A stretch of DNA of 64,000 nucleotides from Collinsella sp. Its GTDB lineage: Bacteria > Actinomycetota > Coriobacteriia > Coriobacteriales > Coriobacteriaceae. This document shows, piece by piece, positions 24,450-34,591 of this stretch. The DNA lies in NCBI GenBank assembly GCA_019414205.1, contig DXML01000024.1, positions 1 through 64,000 of the forward strand. Direction: 5' to 3'. Position numbers and translations under genes: made by a program. Position 1 is the first letter of the stretch, and every line of letters begins with the position of its first letter. The notes beneath the pieces were generated by a model. The model saw nothing but the letters and a program-made list of their open reading frames with translations, had not been told where the DNA came from and ran no database searches.

Positions 24450-26012
24450 CTACTTACCGTCGTCGTCTTCGGCTTCTTCGCGCGCATAGAGCTCCAGCAT
24501 GCGGCGGCGGTATTCGCGCACAGCGAGCTTGGCGCGCTCCAGGCGGCGGCGCTCACGCGGAGTCAGCTCGGACGGGTCGACCTCGTCTCCATAGGTCTTA
24601 TCGGCAAGCAGGTGCGCCGCGTCCACGATGCGGGCATCGATGTGGCCGCTCGCTGCCTCGGCGGAAAGACGCTCGGCAATCGTATCGAGCGTAGGCAGGC
24701 CCTCGAATACGCGACCATGGCCATGCGAGGTCAGCAGCTCGTGCTCGCGCGCGAGCAAGCTCGCTAGGTCGTGGTGGGCGCGCAAGATGTCGAGCGCATC
24801 GGATGGATGCTCGGCAACCTCTGCCACGGCGGCGACCGGTGCGGCATCCACCACGCGGTAGAAGAGCTGCGCGAGCAATGGCATCAAGAACACCGTGATG
24901 GCACCGGCGGCAACCATGACCGACGCAATATCTTGCGACAGCGCGCCCGCGTTGACGGCAACGCTCGTAACGGCAACGATGATCGGCAGCGCCGTGGTGC
25001 AGTACAGGGCCACGGTAATGCGACCATACGCCGACACATCGCGCGTCGCAGGACAAATGCTCATGGAAATAAGAATAGGCACGGCACGAATAATCAACAA
25101 CGCCACGATAAAGCCCACGAGCAGACCCGGGCGCGACGCCACGGCCGTCAGATCGATCTTTGCGCCCGATACGGTAAAGAACACCGGAATCAAAAAACCG
25201 TAGGCCAGACCGTCGAGCTTGGTCTCGAGCGTATGGTTGCCCTCGGGGATGATATAGCGCAGGACAAAGCCGGCGGCAAAAGAACCCAACACGATGTCGA
25301 GATCAAAGACGGCCGAGAACGCCACGAGCGTGACCAGGATGAGCACCGTCAGGCGCACGAAGGTCTGCGACGTGGTATCGGCGCGCTCCTCGACAAACGC
25401 AAAGAAGCGGCTGCCGACGCGCTTGGAGCGGCTTGGGACCACGGCCAGCAACACGCAAACCACCGCAAACAAGCCAAGGATTACGAGCGTTTGGATGCCA
25501 GTGCGGGCAGACAGCAGCACCGACATGGCGAGCACGGGACCGAGCTCGCCCCAAGTGCCATACGCGAGAATCGAGTCGCCCACGCGCGTGCCGGTGAGCG
25601 AGCGCTCGCGCATGATGGGCACAAGCGTACCGAGCGCCGTCGAAGTGAGGGCAAGCGTCACGGCGATACCGTCGAAATGACTGACTGAGAACCACGGGGT
25701 AAAGCGCACGGCAAGCCAGGCGATACCAAACGTGACGACCCACGTCGCCAAGCCGTAGCGCCCCTCGACGCCCGTGATGCTCTTGGGGTCGATCTCAAAG
25801 CCGGCAAGCAGGAACAAAAAGGCCAGGCCCAGCTCGGACACAAGCGAGACCTCAGCATCTACATGGATGACGCCGAGCATATGGGGTCCCAGTACCGCGC
25901 CGAGCACGAGCAAAAAGACCGTCTCGGGAACGGGTTTTCCGGGAATCGCCGAGGCGATAAAAGGACTCGCAAAGGCCACGAGTGCGATGATGGCGAGCGA
26001 AACGAATGCCAT
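24450..26012 (-). CDS. CPA2-type cation:proton antiporter
   Basis: 520 aa. Residues about 1-390 are a 12-13-helix Na+/H+ exchanger domain (VPETVFLLVLGAVLGPHMLGVIHVD; LAFLFLLAGFEIDPKSI; LTSTALGTLVPIMRE; SFAAGFVLRYI). This is the Kef/NapA-like CPA2 group with the conserved acidic residues in FLLAGFEID. The C-terminal 130 residues are hydrophilic and charged, with no TrkA-N nucleotide-binding domain visible. It probably exchanges Na+ or K+ for H+. It is a single gene on the minus strand. Confidence 0.88.
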   Translation of the reverse strand: MAFVSLAIIALVAFASPFIASAIPGKPVPETVFLLVLGAVLGPHMLGVIHVDAEVSLVSELGLAFLFLLAGFEIDPKSITGVEGRYGLATWVVTFGIAWLAVRFTPWFSVSHFDGIAVTLALTSTALGTLVPIMRERSLTGTRVGDSILAYGTWGELGPVLAMSVLLSARTGIQTLVILGLFAVVCVLLAVVPSRSKRVGSRFFAFVEERADTTSQTFVRLTVLILVTLVAFSAVFDLDIVLGSFAAGFVLRYIIPEGNHTLETKLDGLAYGFLIPVFFTVSGAKIDLTAVASRPGLLVGFIVALLIIRAVPILISMSICPATRDVSAYGRITVALYCTTALPIIVAVTSVAVNAGALSQDIASVMVAAGAITVFLMPLLAQLFYRVVDAAPVAAVAEVAEHPSDALDILRAHHDLASLLAREHELLTSHGHGRVFEGLPTLDTIAERLSAEAASGHIDARIVDAAHLLADKTYGDEVDPSELTPRERRRLERAKLAVREYRRRMLELYAREEAEDDDGK

Positions 26013-26196
26013 GTGATGCCTTTCTCTTGTTTGCGCTTCACTGTAGCACCCTCGCCGTCCTCAACGCGCCGCGAGCTGTCGTATCATAGTGAGGTTTACA
26101 AACATGTGGCTCAAGGCGACCGCAGGGCAGACCCCGCAAACCGACCGCTGCCGCATACCGTACCGTACGCCCAACCGATCAGGAAGGCAGGAACCA

Positions 26197-29100
26197 ATGG
26201 TCTCTCGTATCTACGTGGAGAAGAAACCCGGGTTCGACGTCGAGGCTCAGCAGCTCAAGGGCGAGCTGACCGAAATTCTCGGCATCAAGGGCATCGAGGC
26301 CCTGAGGATTATCAACCGCTACGACGTCGAGGGCATCGACAAGGAGCTTTTCCGGTCCTGCGTGCCGACCGTCTTTAGCGAGCCCCAGGTCGATGTGACC
26401 TACGACGAGCTCCCCGCAAGCGATAGCGCCGTCTTTGCCGTCGAATTCCTGCCTGGCCAGTTTGACCAGCGCGCCGACTCCGCCAGCGAGTGCGTGCAGC
26501 TCATCAGCCAGGGCGAGCGCCCCGCCGTGCGCTCCGCCAAGGTCTATATGATCTCGGGCGCTCTGGACGAGGCCGCCATTGATGCCATCAAGCACTACGT
26601 GGTGAACCCCGTCGAGGCGCGCATCGCCTCGCTCGACCTGCCCGAGACGCTGTACATGGAGACCCCCGAGCCCCAGCCCGTCGAGGTGCTCGACGGTTTC
26701 CGCGAGCTCGACGAAGCCGGCCTTGCCGCCTTTATTTCCGAGCGCGGCCTTGCCATGGACGAGGCGGACATCGCCTTCTGCCAGCAGTACTTCCGCGATG
26801 AGGATCGCGACCCCACCATCACCGAGATCCGCGTGATCGACACCTACTGGTCCGATCACTGCCGCCACACCACCTTCGGCACCGTCCTGGACGACGTGAC
26901 GATCGACGACGCCGTGGTGCAGCAGGCCTTCGACCGCTACATGGAGATGCGCCACGAACTCGGTCGCGACACCAAGCCCGTCTGCCTCATGGACATGGGC
27001 ACCATCGGCGCCAAGTACCTCAAGAAGACCGGCGTCATGACCGATGTCGACGAGTCCGAGGAGATCAACGCCTGCACCGTCAAGGTGAAGGTCGATGTCG
27101 ACGGCGAGGACCAGGACTGGCTGTTCCTCTTTAAGAACGAGACCCACAACCACCCGACCGAGATCGAGCCCTTCGGCGGTGCCGCCACCTGCGTGGGCGG
27201 TGCCATCCGCGACCCGCTGTCGGGCCGCAGCTACGTGTACCAGGCCATGCGTGTCACCGGCGCCGGCGACCCCACCGTCCCCGTGTCCGAGACGCTCGAG
27301 GGCAAGCTGCCGCAGCGCAAGCTCGTAACCACCGCTGCCGCCGGCTACTCCAGCTACGGCAACCAGATCGGCCTTGCCACCGGCCAGGTCAACGAGCTCT
27401 ATCACCCCGGCTACGTTGCCAAGCGCATGGAGGTCGGCGCCGTCGTGGGCGCTACCCCGGCAAACCACGTGCGCCGCGAGTGCCCCGCCCCCACCGACAA
27501 GATCATCCTGCTGGGCGGCCGCACCGGCCGCGACGGCATCGGTGGCGCCACCGGCTCCTCCAAGACCCAGAACACCGAGTCCATCGAGACCTCGGGCGCC
27601 GAAGTCCAGAAGGGCAACGCCCCGGTCGAGCGCAAGCTACAGCGCCTCTTCCGCCGCGGCGATGCCTGCCGCCTGATCAAGCGCTGCAACGACTTTGGTG
27701 CCGGCGGCGTCTCGGTCGCCGTGGGCGAGCTTGCCGACGGCCTGTATGTCGACCTGGACACCGTGACCAAGAAGTACGACGGCCTGGACGGCACCGAGCT
27801 CGCCATTTCCGAGTCCCAGGAGCGCATGGCCTGCGCCGTCGCCGACGGTGACGTCGAGGAGTTCATGGGCTACGCCGCCGAGGAGAACCTCGAGGCGACC
27901 GTTATCGCCGAGGTTACCGCCGAGCCGCGCATGCGCATGGCCTGGAACGGTGCCGCCATCGTCGACCTGTCCCGTGAGTTCCTCAACTCCAACGGCGCGC
28001 CCAAGCACCAGGTCGCCCACGTCTGTGCCCGCAGCGTGTGGCAGCCCAGCTGGGCCGGCACCACGCTTGCCGAGCGCATGACCTCGCTTGTCACCGACCT
28101 CAACGTTGCCTCCAACAAGGGCCTTTCCGAGCGCTTCGACTCCACCATCGGCGCCGCAACCGTGCTTATGCCTTTCGGCGGCAAGACGCAGCTCACCCCG
28201 AGCTCGGCCATGGTCGCCAAGTTCCCCGTGGACGGCGAGACCACCACGGCGAGCGCTATGGCATGGGGCTTCAACCCCTACCTGATGGAGGCCGACCAGT
28301 TTGCGGGCGCCTACCTGTCCGTGGTTGAGTCCATCGCCAAGCTCGTGGCTGCCGGCTTTGAGCACAAGCGTGCCTATCTCTCCTTCCAGGAGTACTTCGA
28401 GCGTCTGCGCACCGAGGCCGAGCGCTGGGGCAAGCCCATGGCAGCCGTCCTGGGCGCCCTTATGGCCCAGGTCGATCTGGGTGCCGGTGCCATCGGCGGC
28501 AAGGACTCTATGAGCGGCTCGTTTGAGGACGAGGCCGGTGAGCTCAACGTTCCGCCGACCCTGATCAGCTTCGCTGTGGCCGTGGGCAAGGCCGCCCGTG
28601 CCGTCTCGCCCGAGTTCAAGGGTCTGACGCATCGCGTCGTGCGCATCGCCCCCGCCACCTATGGTGAGGACTACCGCCCCGACGCTCAGCAGCTGCTCGC
28701 CGCGTTTGACGCCGTCGAGGCGCTCACCGCCAACGGCGACGCCCTGGCCGTCTCCACGCCCGGCTACGGCTGCGGCGTCGAGAGCCTCTTTAAGATGTGC
28801 GTCGGCAACCAGATCGGCATCGAGCTTGCCGAGGACGTGGACGCGGAGAGCCTCTTCACCCCGCTCTACGGCAGCTTTATCGTCGAGCTCGCCGATGACG
28901 CCGAGCTGCCCGAGGTCGCCGACGGCGTTGTCGTCGAGCCCCTGGGCACCACCGTCGAGGGCTATGTCATCGACACCGGCTCCGAGGTCATCGAGCTCTC
29001 CGAGCTCCAAGAGGCCTGGGAGAGCGGCATCGAAGGTGTCTTTGCCTACCGCAGCACCGGCGAGCAGCCCGAGGTCGAGACCATCGACTATCGCACCAAG

Positions 29101-29943
29101 GATATCCACGTGTACGGCGGCGCCAAAATCGCCCGCCCGCGCGTGATTATCCCGGTGTTCCCCGGCAACAACTGCGAGTACGACAGCGCCCGCGCCTTCC
29201 GCGCCGCCGGCGCCGAGGCCGACACCTTCGTGATCAACAACCTCACGCCCGAGGCTGTTGCCGAAAGCACCCACGAGCTTGCCCGTCGCATCCGCCAAAG
29301 CCAGATCGTCATGATCCCCGGCGGCTTCTCGGGCGGCGACGAGCCCGACGGCTCCGCCAAGTTCATCACGGCGTTCTTCCGCGCTCCCGAGGTCACCGAG
29401 GCAGTTCGCGACCTGCTCAAGGCCCGCGACGGCCTGATGCTGGGCATCTGCAACGGCTTCCAGGCCCTGATCAAGCTCGGCCTGGTACCCTACGGCGACA
29501 TCGTCGACGCCACGCCCGATGCGCCCACGCTGACGTTCAACACCATCGGTCGCCATCAGAGCCGCCTGGTGCGCACCCGCATCTCGTCCAACCTGTCCCC
29601 GTGGCTGTCGCAGTGCAGCCTCGACGACCCCTACACCGTCGCCATCAGCCACGGCGAGGGCCGCTTTGTCGCCAACGACGAGGTGCTCGCCCAGCTGATC
29701 GCCAACGGCCAGGTCGCCACGCAGTACGTGGGCGAGGACGGCAAGCCCAGCATGGACCTTTCCGTCAACCCCAACGGCTCCGCACTCGCCATCGAGGGCA
29801 TCACGAGCCCCGACGGCCGCGTCCTGGGCAAGATGGGCCATGCCGAGCGTCGCGGCGACAACCTGTACCGCAACGTGCCCGAGCATGTCCCCGGCGACAA
29901 GTTCATGCCGATCTTTGAGAGCGGCGTAGCCTACTTCGCCTAA
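26197..29943 (+). CDS. purL: phosphoribosylformylglycinamidine synthase, single-chain
   Basis: 1248 aa from the ATG at 26197, preceded by CAGGAAGG; upstream in-frame codons are intergenic. FGAM synthase domains are fused in one chain: the N-terminal PurS-like part, two AIRS-like ATP-binding halves (DTYWSDHCRHTTFGT, LFKNETHNHPTEIEPFGGAATCVGGAIRD; GGKDSMSGSFEDE), and a C-terminal class I glutamine amidotransferase (IPVFPGNNCEYDSARAF, GGFSGGDEPDG, catalytic Cys in LGICNGFQ near 1081, His in SHGEGRF). It converts FGAR, glutamine and ATP to FGAM in purine synthesis. No other pur gene is adjacent. A terminator follows at 29982. Confidence 0.97.
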   Translation: MVSRIYVEKKPGFDVEAQQLKGELTEILGIKGIEALRIINRYDVEGIDKELFRSCVPTVFSEPQVDVTYDELPASDSAVFAVEFLPGQFDQRADSASECVQLISQGERPAVRSAKVYMISGALDEAAIDAIKHYVVNPVEARIASLDLPETLYMETPEPQPVEVLDGFRELDEAGLAAFISERGLAMDEADIAFCQQYFRDEDRDPTITEIRVIDTYWSDHCRHTTFGTVLDDVTIDDAVVQQAFDRYMEMRHELGRDTKPVCLMDMGTIGAKYLKKTGVMTDVDESEEINACTVKVKVDVDGEDQDWLFLFKNETHNHPTEIEPFGGAATCVGGAIRDPLSGRSYVYQAMRVTGAGDPTVPVSETLEGKLPQRKLVTTAAAGYSSYGNQIGLATGQVNELYHPGYVAKRMEVGAVVGATPANHVRRECPAPTDKIILLGGRTGRDGIGGATGSSKTQNTESIETSGAEVQKGNAPVERKLQRLFRRGDACRLIKRCNDFGAGGVSVAVGELADGLYVDLDTVTKKYDGLDGTELAISESQERMACAVADGDVEEFMGYAAEENLEATVIAEVTAEPRMRMAWNGAAIVDLSREFLNSNGAPKHQVAHVCARSVWQPSWAGTTLAERMTSLVTDLNVASNKGLSERFDSTIGAATVLMPFGGKTQLTPSSAMVAKFPVDGETTTASAMAWGFNPYLMEADQFAGAYLSVVESIAKLVAAGFEHKRAYLSFQEYFERLRTEAERWGKPMAAVLGALMAQVDLGAGAIGGKDSMSGSFEDEAGELNVPPTLISFAVAVGKAARAVSPEFKGLTHRVVRIAPATYGEDYRPDAQQLLAAFDAVEALTANGDALAVSTPGYGCGVESLFKMCVGNQIGIELAEDVDAESLFTPLYGSFIVELADDAELPEVADGVVVEPLGTTVEGYVIDTGSEVIELSELQEAWESGIEGVFAYRSTGEQPEVETIDYRTKDIHVYGGAKIARPRVIIPVFPGNNCEYDSARAFRAAGAEADTFVINNLTPEAVAESTHELARRIRQSQIVMIPGGFSGGDEPDGSAKFITAFFRAPEVTEAVRDLLKARDGLMLGICNGFQALIKLGLVPYGDIVDATPDAPTLTFNTIGRHQSRLVRTRISSNLSPWLSQCSLDDPYTVAISHGEGRFVANDEVLAQLIANGQVATQYVGEDGKPSMDLSVNPNGSALAIEGITSPDGRVLGKMGHAERRGDNLYRNVPEHVPGDKFMPIFESGVAYFA

Positions 29944-29981
29944 GCCTTTCCCATCGGGTACAATCCCCTCGGGTAACAACA

Positions 29982-30018
29982 CCCGCCACCGACACATCCG
30001 GTGGCGGGTTCTTTTTTG
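29982..30018 (+). terminator. terminator of purL
   Basis: CCCGCCACCG (29982-29991) pairs with CGGTGGCGGG (29999-30008), followed by TTCTTTTTT. Confidence 0.92.
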
Positions 30019-30042
30019 CTTCGCGCATGTAGGAAGGACATC

Positions 30043-30978
30043 ATGGAAAGCCGCAAGCCGTATCTCGCCACCCTGCCCGGACTCATCCTGGGCTGTCTTG
30101 TTTGCTGTGCACTCTGGGGATCGGCCTTTCCCTGCATCAAGATCGGCTACGCACTCTTTGGGATCCCGGCGCACGATAGCGCCTCGCAGCTACTCTTTGC
30201 GGGCTTGCGCTTCACGCTTGCCGGCGCCCTGGTTATCGTTGGGATGAGTGCGGCCCAACGCCGCCCCCTCATTCCGCAGGCTCGCGACATCAAGCCCATC
30301 TTTGTCTTGTCGCTCTTCCAGACTATCGGGCAGTACTTCTTTTTCTATCTGGGCCTCTCGCGCGCCAGCGCCATGTCGAGCTCCATCATCGAGGCCAGCG
30401 CCAACTTCCTCGCAATCCTCTTTGCCGCCCTGGCGTTTCGCACCGAAAAGCTCGATGCGGCCAAGGTGCTCGGCTGTGTACTGGGCTTTGCCGGCGTCGC
30501 GCTCGTCAACCTTTCGGGCGCGGACGGCACCTTTGGCTTTACGCTCGACGGCGAGGGCTTTATCCTGGCCTCCACCGTCGCGGGTGCCCTGTCGACCTGC
30601 CTGATCGGCATCTTCTCGCGCGAGCACGACGGTGTCTTGCTTGCCGGGTGGCAGTTCTTGGTCGGCGGCCTGGTCCTCACCGCCATCGGGTTTTTGATGG
30701 GCGGCGCGCTCTCCCCCACCGCGATCATCCCCGCCATCGCGCTCATTATCTATATGGCACTCATCTCCGCCATCGCGTACTCGCTATGGTCGCGCCTGCT
30801 TGCCGTCAACCCCGTCAGCCGCGTCTCGGTCTTTGGGTTTATGAACCCCGTCTTTGGTGTGCTGTTGAGTGCGCTGCTGCTCGGCGAGGGCGCCGGCACG
30901 AGCCCCGTTACCGTTATAGTCGCCCTGCTGTTGGTCTGCGGCGGCATCATCATCGTCAACAGGCCTAAAAAGGCCTAG
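30043..30978 (+). CDS. EamA/DMT-family transporter
   Basis: 311 aa from the ATG at 30043, after GTAGGAAGGACATC. It has ten predicted membrane helices in two EamA repeats, with LWGSAFPCIKIGY at the start and the repeat-end motifs LGCVLGFAGVALVNLSG and VSVFGFMNPVFGVLLSALLLGEG. The family exports metabolites such as amino acids or nucleotides; the substrate is unknown. It follows purL after the terminator and is therefore a separate unit. Confidence 0.9.
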   Translation: MESRKPYLATLPGLILGCLVCCALWGSAFPCIKIGYALFGIPAHDSASQLLFAGLRFTLAGALVIVGMSAAQRRPLIPQARDIKPIFVLSLFQTIGQYFFFYLGLSRASAMSSSIIEASANFLAILFAALAFRTEKLDAAKVLGCVLGFAGVALVNLSGADGTFGFTLDGEGFILASTVAGALSTCLIGIFSREHDGVLLAGWQFLVGGLVLTAIGFLMGGALSPTAIIPAIALIIYMALISAIAYSLWSRLLAVNPVSRVSVFGFMNPVFGVLLSALLLGEGAGTSPVTVIVALLLVCGGIIIVNRPKKA

Positions 30979-31079
30979 CGAACTGCCCTTATTTAGCAGA
31001 GGGGATTCACATACTTTAGTTTAATGGAATACATCGGAGAGCCGAGGGCCACCATGCACGCAAGCGTGCGCCCCTATTT

Positions 31080-32231
31080 CTAGCGTATCTGGACGCCAGC
31101 TTTCTTCTTCTCGTACTTTACGCGGTAGAGCTCCGCGTCGGCGGCGCGAAGCAAATCTTGCCAGGTATCGACACCATCACCGACCCGTGCATAGCCGATG
31201 GACATCCGCAACAGATACGGCACCTCGGCGCGTGCGAGTTCATCGTTGATTGCCGCGCACAGACGCATGATGTCCTGTTCCGCCGCTGCCTTTTGGAGCA
31301 CCACGAACTCATCGCCGCCATAACGTGCGATAAAGCCACCAGCCGGCGAACAGGCATCCTTGAGCGCCGTCGCAACAACCTGAAGAGCGTGGTCGCCCTC
31401 CACATACCCATAGAGATCGTTAATCTGCTTAAAGCCGTCGGCGTCCATCATAAGCAGATATACATCTTCGGCCTGATCCACATTTGAGAAGAGCGACAGC
31501 ATATAGGTCTCAAAACGGTTGCGATTGTTAAGTCCAGTCAACGGGTCGGTCGAGATGAGCTGCTCCTGGTAGATGATGTAGAGCAGCAACATGCTAATCA
31601 TTATGCCGACACAAAGGCCGGGCACCGAGTATACGACCTGAAAGGTACCGCCCACCAGGGCCGGAATGGCGAAAAATGCCAAGGTTCGATAGATGGCCTT
31701 CGTCTGCAGGCTCTCGACCCTGCGAGATTGCACAAATGCATGCAGGGACGTATGTATAACGTAACAGTAGCTGACGATGGGCTGGATCATATAGGCAAAG
31801 CCGCGACGATACACGCCCTGCGAATCGATATAGAACAGGGCTTGCGTCCAGTAACTGGTAAACGCCAGCACGACCACCAGAGCCGTAGGCAACGCTACAA
31901 GCACCACCCTATAGCGCGAGGTCAAAAGGCGAGAACCCTGCACCGTCTCGGAATAGATAAACCAAATGAGACACGCGATAGCAAAGAGCGAAAACGAAAC
32001 CGCGTTGGAAATCCAGTTGGCAGCAATGCCCAACGTGCCGTCCACACCGTCCGAAAGCGTCCAGATCATATCGAATAATATGTACGCAGCAGACGTGTAG
32101 CCCAGCATGCTAAACAAAAGCTGCTGGGTGCTCGAGAACAGGGAGCGACGGCTTCGTACGGCAAGCCCGATAAGAACAATCATGCATAGCACGAATATCT
32201 CAATCTTGAGTGCCTTAACCACTAGCGCCAT
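31080..32231 (-). CDS. membrane-bound diguanylate cyclase (GGDEF)
   Basis: About 383 aa from the ATG at 32231; a TTG at 32264 is the longer alternative. Residues about 1-205 hold some seven membrane helices, followed by a GGDEF domain with DPLTGLNNRNRFE and the active site RYGGDEFVV (about 303-311). It makes cyclic di-GMP. No RxxD inhibitory I-site is visible five residues before GGDEF (the region reads SPAGGFIARYGGDEF), so product inhibition may be absent. The seven-helix N-terminus may be a ligand-sensing 7TMR-type domain. No other c-di-GMP gene is found in this window. Confidence 0.9.
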   Translation of the reverse strand: MALVVKALKIEIFVLCMIVLIGLAVRSRRSLFSSTQQLLFSMLGYTSAAYILFDMIWTLSDGVDGTLGIAANWISNAVSFSLFAIACLIWFIYSETVQGSRLLTSRYRVVLVALPTALVVVLAFTSYWTQALFYIDSQGVYRRGFAYMIQPIVSYCYVIHTSLHAFVQSRRVESLQTKAIYRTLAFFAIPALVGGTFQVVYSVPGLCVGIMISMLLLYIIYQEQLISTDPLTGLNNRNRFETYMLSLFSNVDQAEDVYLLMMDADGFKQINDLYGYVEGDHALQVVATALKDACSPAGGFIARYGGDEFVVLQKAAAEQDIMRLCAAINDELARAEVPYLLRMSIGYARVGDGVDTWQDLLRAADAELYRVKYEKKKAGVQIR

Positions 32232-32285
32232 CCCTTCAATATCCAAGTGGTCAGAATCGCCCAATTCGAATCAGGGCAATAAACA

Positions 32286-32363
32286 CCCCTTTACTCCGCA
32301 GGGGTAAAGGGGATAATAGCAGAGCGCCCGAACATCACTGCAAAACAGTTTCTGTTCGGGCGC
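32286..32363 (-). terminator. two hairpins between the permease and the GGDEF gene
   Basis: CCCCTTTAC/GTAAAGGGG (32286-32312) and GCGCCCGAACA/TGTTCGGGCGC (32324-32363) are perfect stems just past the permease stop on the minus strand. T-runs are weak. They probably end the permease transcript. Confidence 0.55.
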
Positions 32364-32412
32364 CCATACGGCGCGAATTGCACACGCCGGCATCATTGAT
32401 GGGTATCGATTG

Positions 32413-33435
32413 CTACTCGCCATCGATGTCAGTCGCGACAGCCTCCTCGATGGCCTCGACACCGACAGGCGGCAGATCCTCCTTGCCTTGGCAGAACTTC
32501 TTGTCGACCCAGCCAGTCAGAATCGGAGCCATGATCGCCGTGATGATAACGGCGGTGGCGATCTGAGCGTACGCGGTGGGCGCAAGCTCGGCGTAGCGCG
32601 GTGCGACCTCGGCGAGGGCAACCGGTGTGGTCATAGCCGTGCCGGCAATGGTGGAGCAAGCCACAGCGGCCTTGCCATTGCCGCCGCACAGACGCTCAAA
32701 CGCAAAGGTGATGGGACCGACGACAAACAGCGTGACAAGGCCCAGCAAGATGCCGGAAATACCGCCGGTGATAAAGCTCGATAGGCTCATGGACGCACCG
32801 AGCTGAAAACCGATGACAGCGATCGCGGGATTGGCGCCGGGGACCAGCAGGTTCTTGATAAACGGGAACAGGTTGCCCAGAACCATGCCAATAACGAGTG
32901 GCAAGATGGAGCCGATAATGGTGCCAATGGGAATGTTGGCGAGGCCGGAAACACCGAGGATGATCATCGTGACGGCAGGGCCGGCCGTAAAGAACAGGAT
33001 ACCGACGGCGCCCTGCTCGGACTCATCGCCAAACTCGCCCATGATGCCCGTATAGAGCGCCATGTTGCAAAACGTGATGCCGCCGATGATAGACACGGAA
33101 CTCAGACCCAGGAAGTTGTCGTTAAAGAAATATGCCACGCCCAGGCCGAGAGCCGCTGCGACGACCAGCTTGGGGATCAGCACGACGATGCCGGTCTTGA
33201 TGGCACCCGGCGTGGACTTAAAGCTGATGCCGGCGCCCACAAACAGCAGGATCGCGGCGACGATGGTATTGGAGCCACCGCGGCAGGCAGCCGTAAAGAA
33301 GCCGCCGATCTCAAAAACCTGCGGGCAGAAGGTGTTGAGCAAAAGACCGACGATCATCGGATAGATCATGATGTCGCCCGGGATGCGCGGGACCTTGAAT
33401 TTCTTTTGCTCGTTGGCGTTCGCTTCCTGTGCCAT
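32413..33435 (-). CDS. kdgT: 2-keto-3-deoxygluconate permease (KdgT family)
   Basis: 340 aa from the ATG at 33435, after GGGGGTTTC; the codons before it are not preceded by a site. KdgT landmarks include KVPRIPGDIMIYPMIVGLLLNTFCP near the start, FVGAGISFKSTPGAIKTG, PTxIGxxLGNLF-like segments and CSTIAGTAMTTPVALAEVAP. It has about ten helices. KdgT proteins import 2-keto-3-deoxygluconate from pectin breakdown by proton symport. No kdgK or kdgA lies nearby, so the actual substrate could be another small organic acid. Confidence 0.85.
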   Translation of the reverse strand: MAQEANANEQKKFKVPRIPGDIMIYPMIVGLLLNTFCPQVFEIGGFFTAACRGGSNTIVAAILLFVGAGISFKSTPGAIKTGIVVLIPKLVVAAALGLGVAYFFNDNFLGLSSVSIIGGITFCNMALYTGIMGEFGDESEQGAVGILFFTAGPAVTMIILGVSGLANIPIGTIIGSILPLVIGMVLGNLFPFIKNLLVPGANPAIAVIGFQLGASMSLSSFITGGISGILLGLVTLFVVGPITFAFERLCGGNGKAAVACSTIAGTAMTTPVALAEVAPRYAELAPTAYAQIATAVIITAIMAPILTGWVDKKFCQGKEDLPPVGVEAIEEAVATDIDGE

Positions 33436-33585
33436 GAAACCCCCATTTCCGCTGACGGGGTACAAAAGCCCACGTCACGCTTTGCTACAGTAAAGTTTGA
33501 CCATGGTACCAGAAGAAATAGACCAGCTCGGTGAAAAATTCGACAAGTTGGGATGGAACGAGATTCGGCGCCCGCGACGCCACCC

Positions 33586-33909
33586 CTATATAAGGCTCAA
33601 GACGATATAGAGTACGATGCCCGAGACGCAGCACCACAGCATCGATTTTGTCTTGACCGCCACGACCACGACGCCGGCGGCCGCAATCCAGGGAACCAAG
33701 GCAGGCCAGAGCCCCGCGTCGAACGCGCCGGGACTCACCAAGTCGTTGGCGACCAGCGCGGCAAAGGCGGCGGGCGGGATATAGCCCAGGGCCTCGGTAA
33801 TGCGGGGCGACAGGGTCCGCCCGCGCAAGGCGAACGCCGGCGCGATGCGAAAGAACGCGATAGCAGCCCACGACGACAGCCACAGAACCAAGAACTCGTT
33901 AACGGGCAT
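33586..33909 (-). CDS. azlD: AzlD-type branched-chain amino acid exporter subunit
   Basis: 107 aa from the ATG at 33909 (MPVNEFLVLW). It has four hydrophobic helices and the AzlD pattern ALGYIPPAAFAALVANDL. The start overlaps the end of the azlC-like gene by 11 bases. AzlC/AzlD pairs export branched-chain amino acids or analogues. The permease pair is in a different locus from livKHMGF, so uptake and efflux are separately encoded. Confidence 0.85.
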   Translation of the reverse strand: MPVNEFLVLWLSSWAAIAFFRIAPAFALRGRTLSPRITEALGYIPPAAFAALVANDLVSPGAFDAGLWPALVPWIAAAGVVVVAVKTKSMLWCCVSGIVLYIVLSLI

Positions 33910-34591
33910 CGCGGGCACCTCTTCCGTCAAATACAGCATCGCACGCCAGCGCAATGGTAATGCCGACCACGACGCTTGCCGGCACGGCAATATTCACGAG
34001 GCCCAAGAACTTGCATACGGCGACGGACACCGCGCCCGAAACCGCCGCGACAACGTTGCCGCGCGACAGCCGCTGCGAAAAGAGCAGGCAGATAAAGAGC
34101 GAGGTGCAGACGAAACTCGCAATAGCGGTGGGAACATCGGCAACGGCACCGGCGATGGCACCCATCGTGCACGAAGCGCCCCATGTCGCGATGAGGATCA
34201 CGTTGAGCACGAAGGATTCGCGCGGGCCCCAATCCTCCCCCTCAACCAGCTTGGCAAGCGAGATGCCGTATGCCTCCTCGGTGAGCGTCGCGGCAACAGC
34301 CAGCGTCTGACGCTTCGAGGCGCCCGCCAGATGGGGTGCGATCGATGCCGAATAAAGTGCAAAGCGCGATGAGATGGCGGCGACGCTCGCGATAATCGAA
34401 GGTGCCGGTACGCCCGCCAGCCAAAGATTGCAGATCATAAACTGGCCGCTGCCCGTCACAAACGTGCTGCTCAGAGCAAAGACCATCCAGGGCTCCATTC
34501 CCGTCTGCCCCATGATCATTCCGCACGGCGCGCCTATCGCAACATAGGTAAGCATCACCGGCCAGACGGTTCTAACGATTTTGAGCACCAT
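33899..34591 (-). CDS. azlC: AzlC family branched-chain amino acid exporter subunit
   Basis: 230 aa from the ATG at 34591, after AGGATGAGAAGCG. AzlC features: MLTYVAIGAPCGMIMGQTGMEPWMVFALSSTFVTGSGQF, then SSRFALYSASIAPHL and LTEEAYGISL. About five or six helices. It forms the large subunit with the AzlD protein encoded next. It is transcribed divergently from the HD-domain gene at 34718. Confidence 0.88.
   Translation of the reverse strand: MVLKIVRTVWPVMLTYVAIGAPCGMIMGQTGMEPWMVFALSSTFVTGSGQFMICNLWLAGVPAPSIIASVAAISSRFALYSASIAPHLAGASKRQTLAVAATLTEEAYGISLAKLVEGEDWGPRESFVLNVILIATWGASCTMGAIAGAVADVPTAIASFVCTSLFICLLFSQRLSRGNVVAAVSGAVSVAVCKFLGLVNIAVPASVVVGITIALACDAVFDGRGARDAR

Noticed and set aside
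27637..30174. 845-codon minus-strand frame opposite purL
   Set aside because: Antisense shadow of PurL with Val/Gly/Leu bias; crosses the purL terminator.
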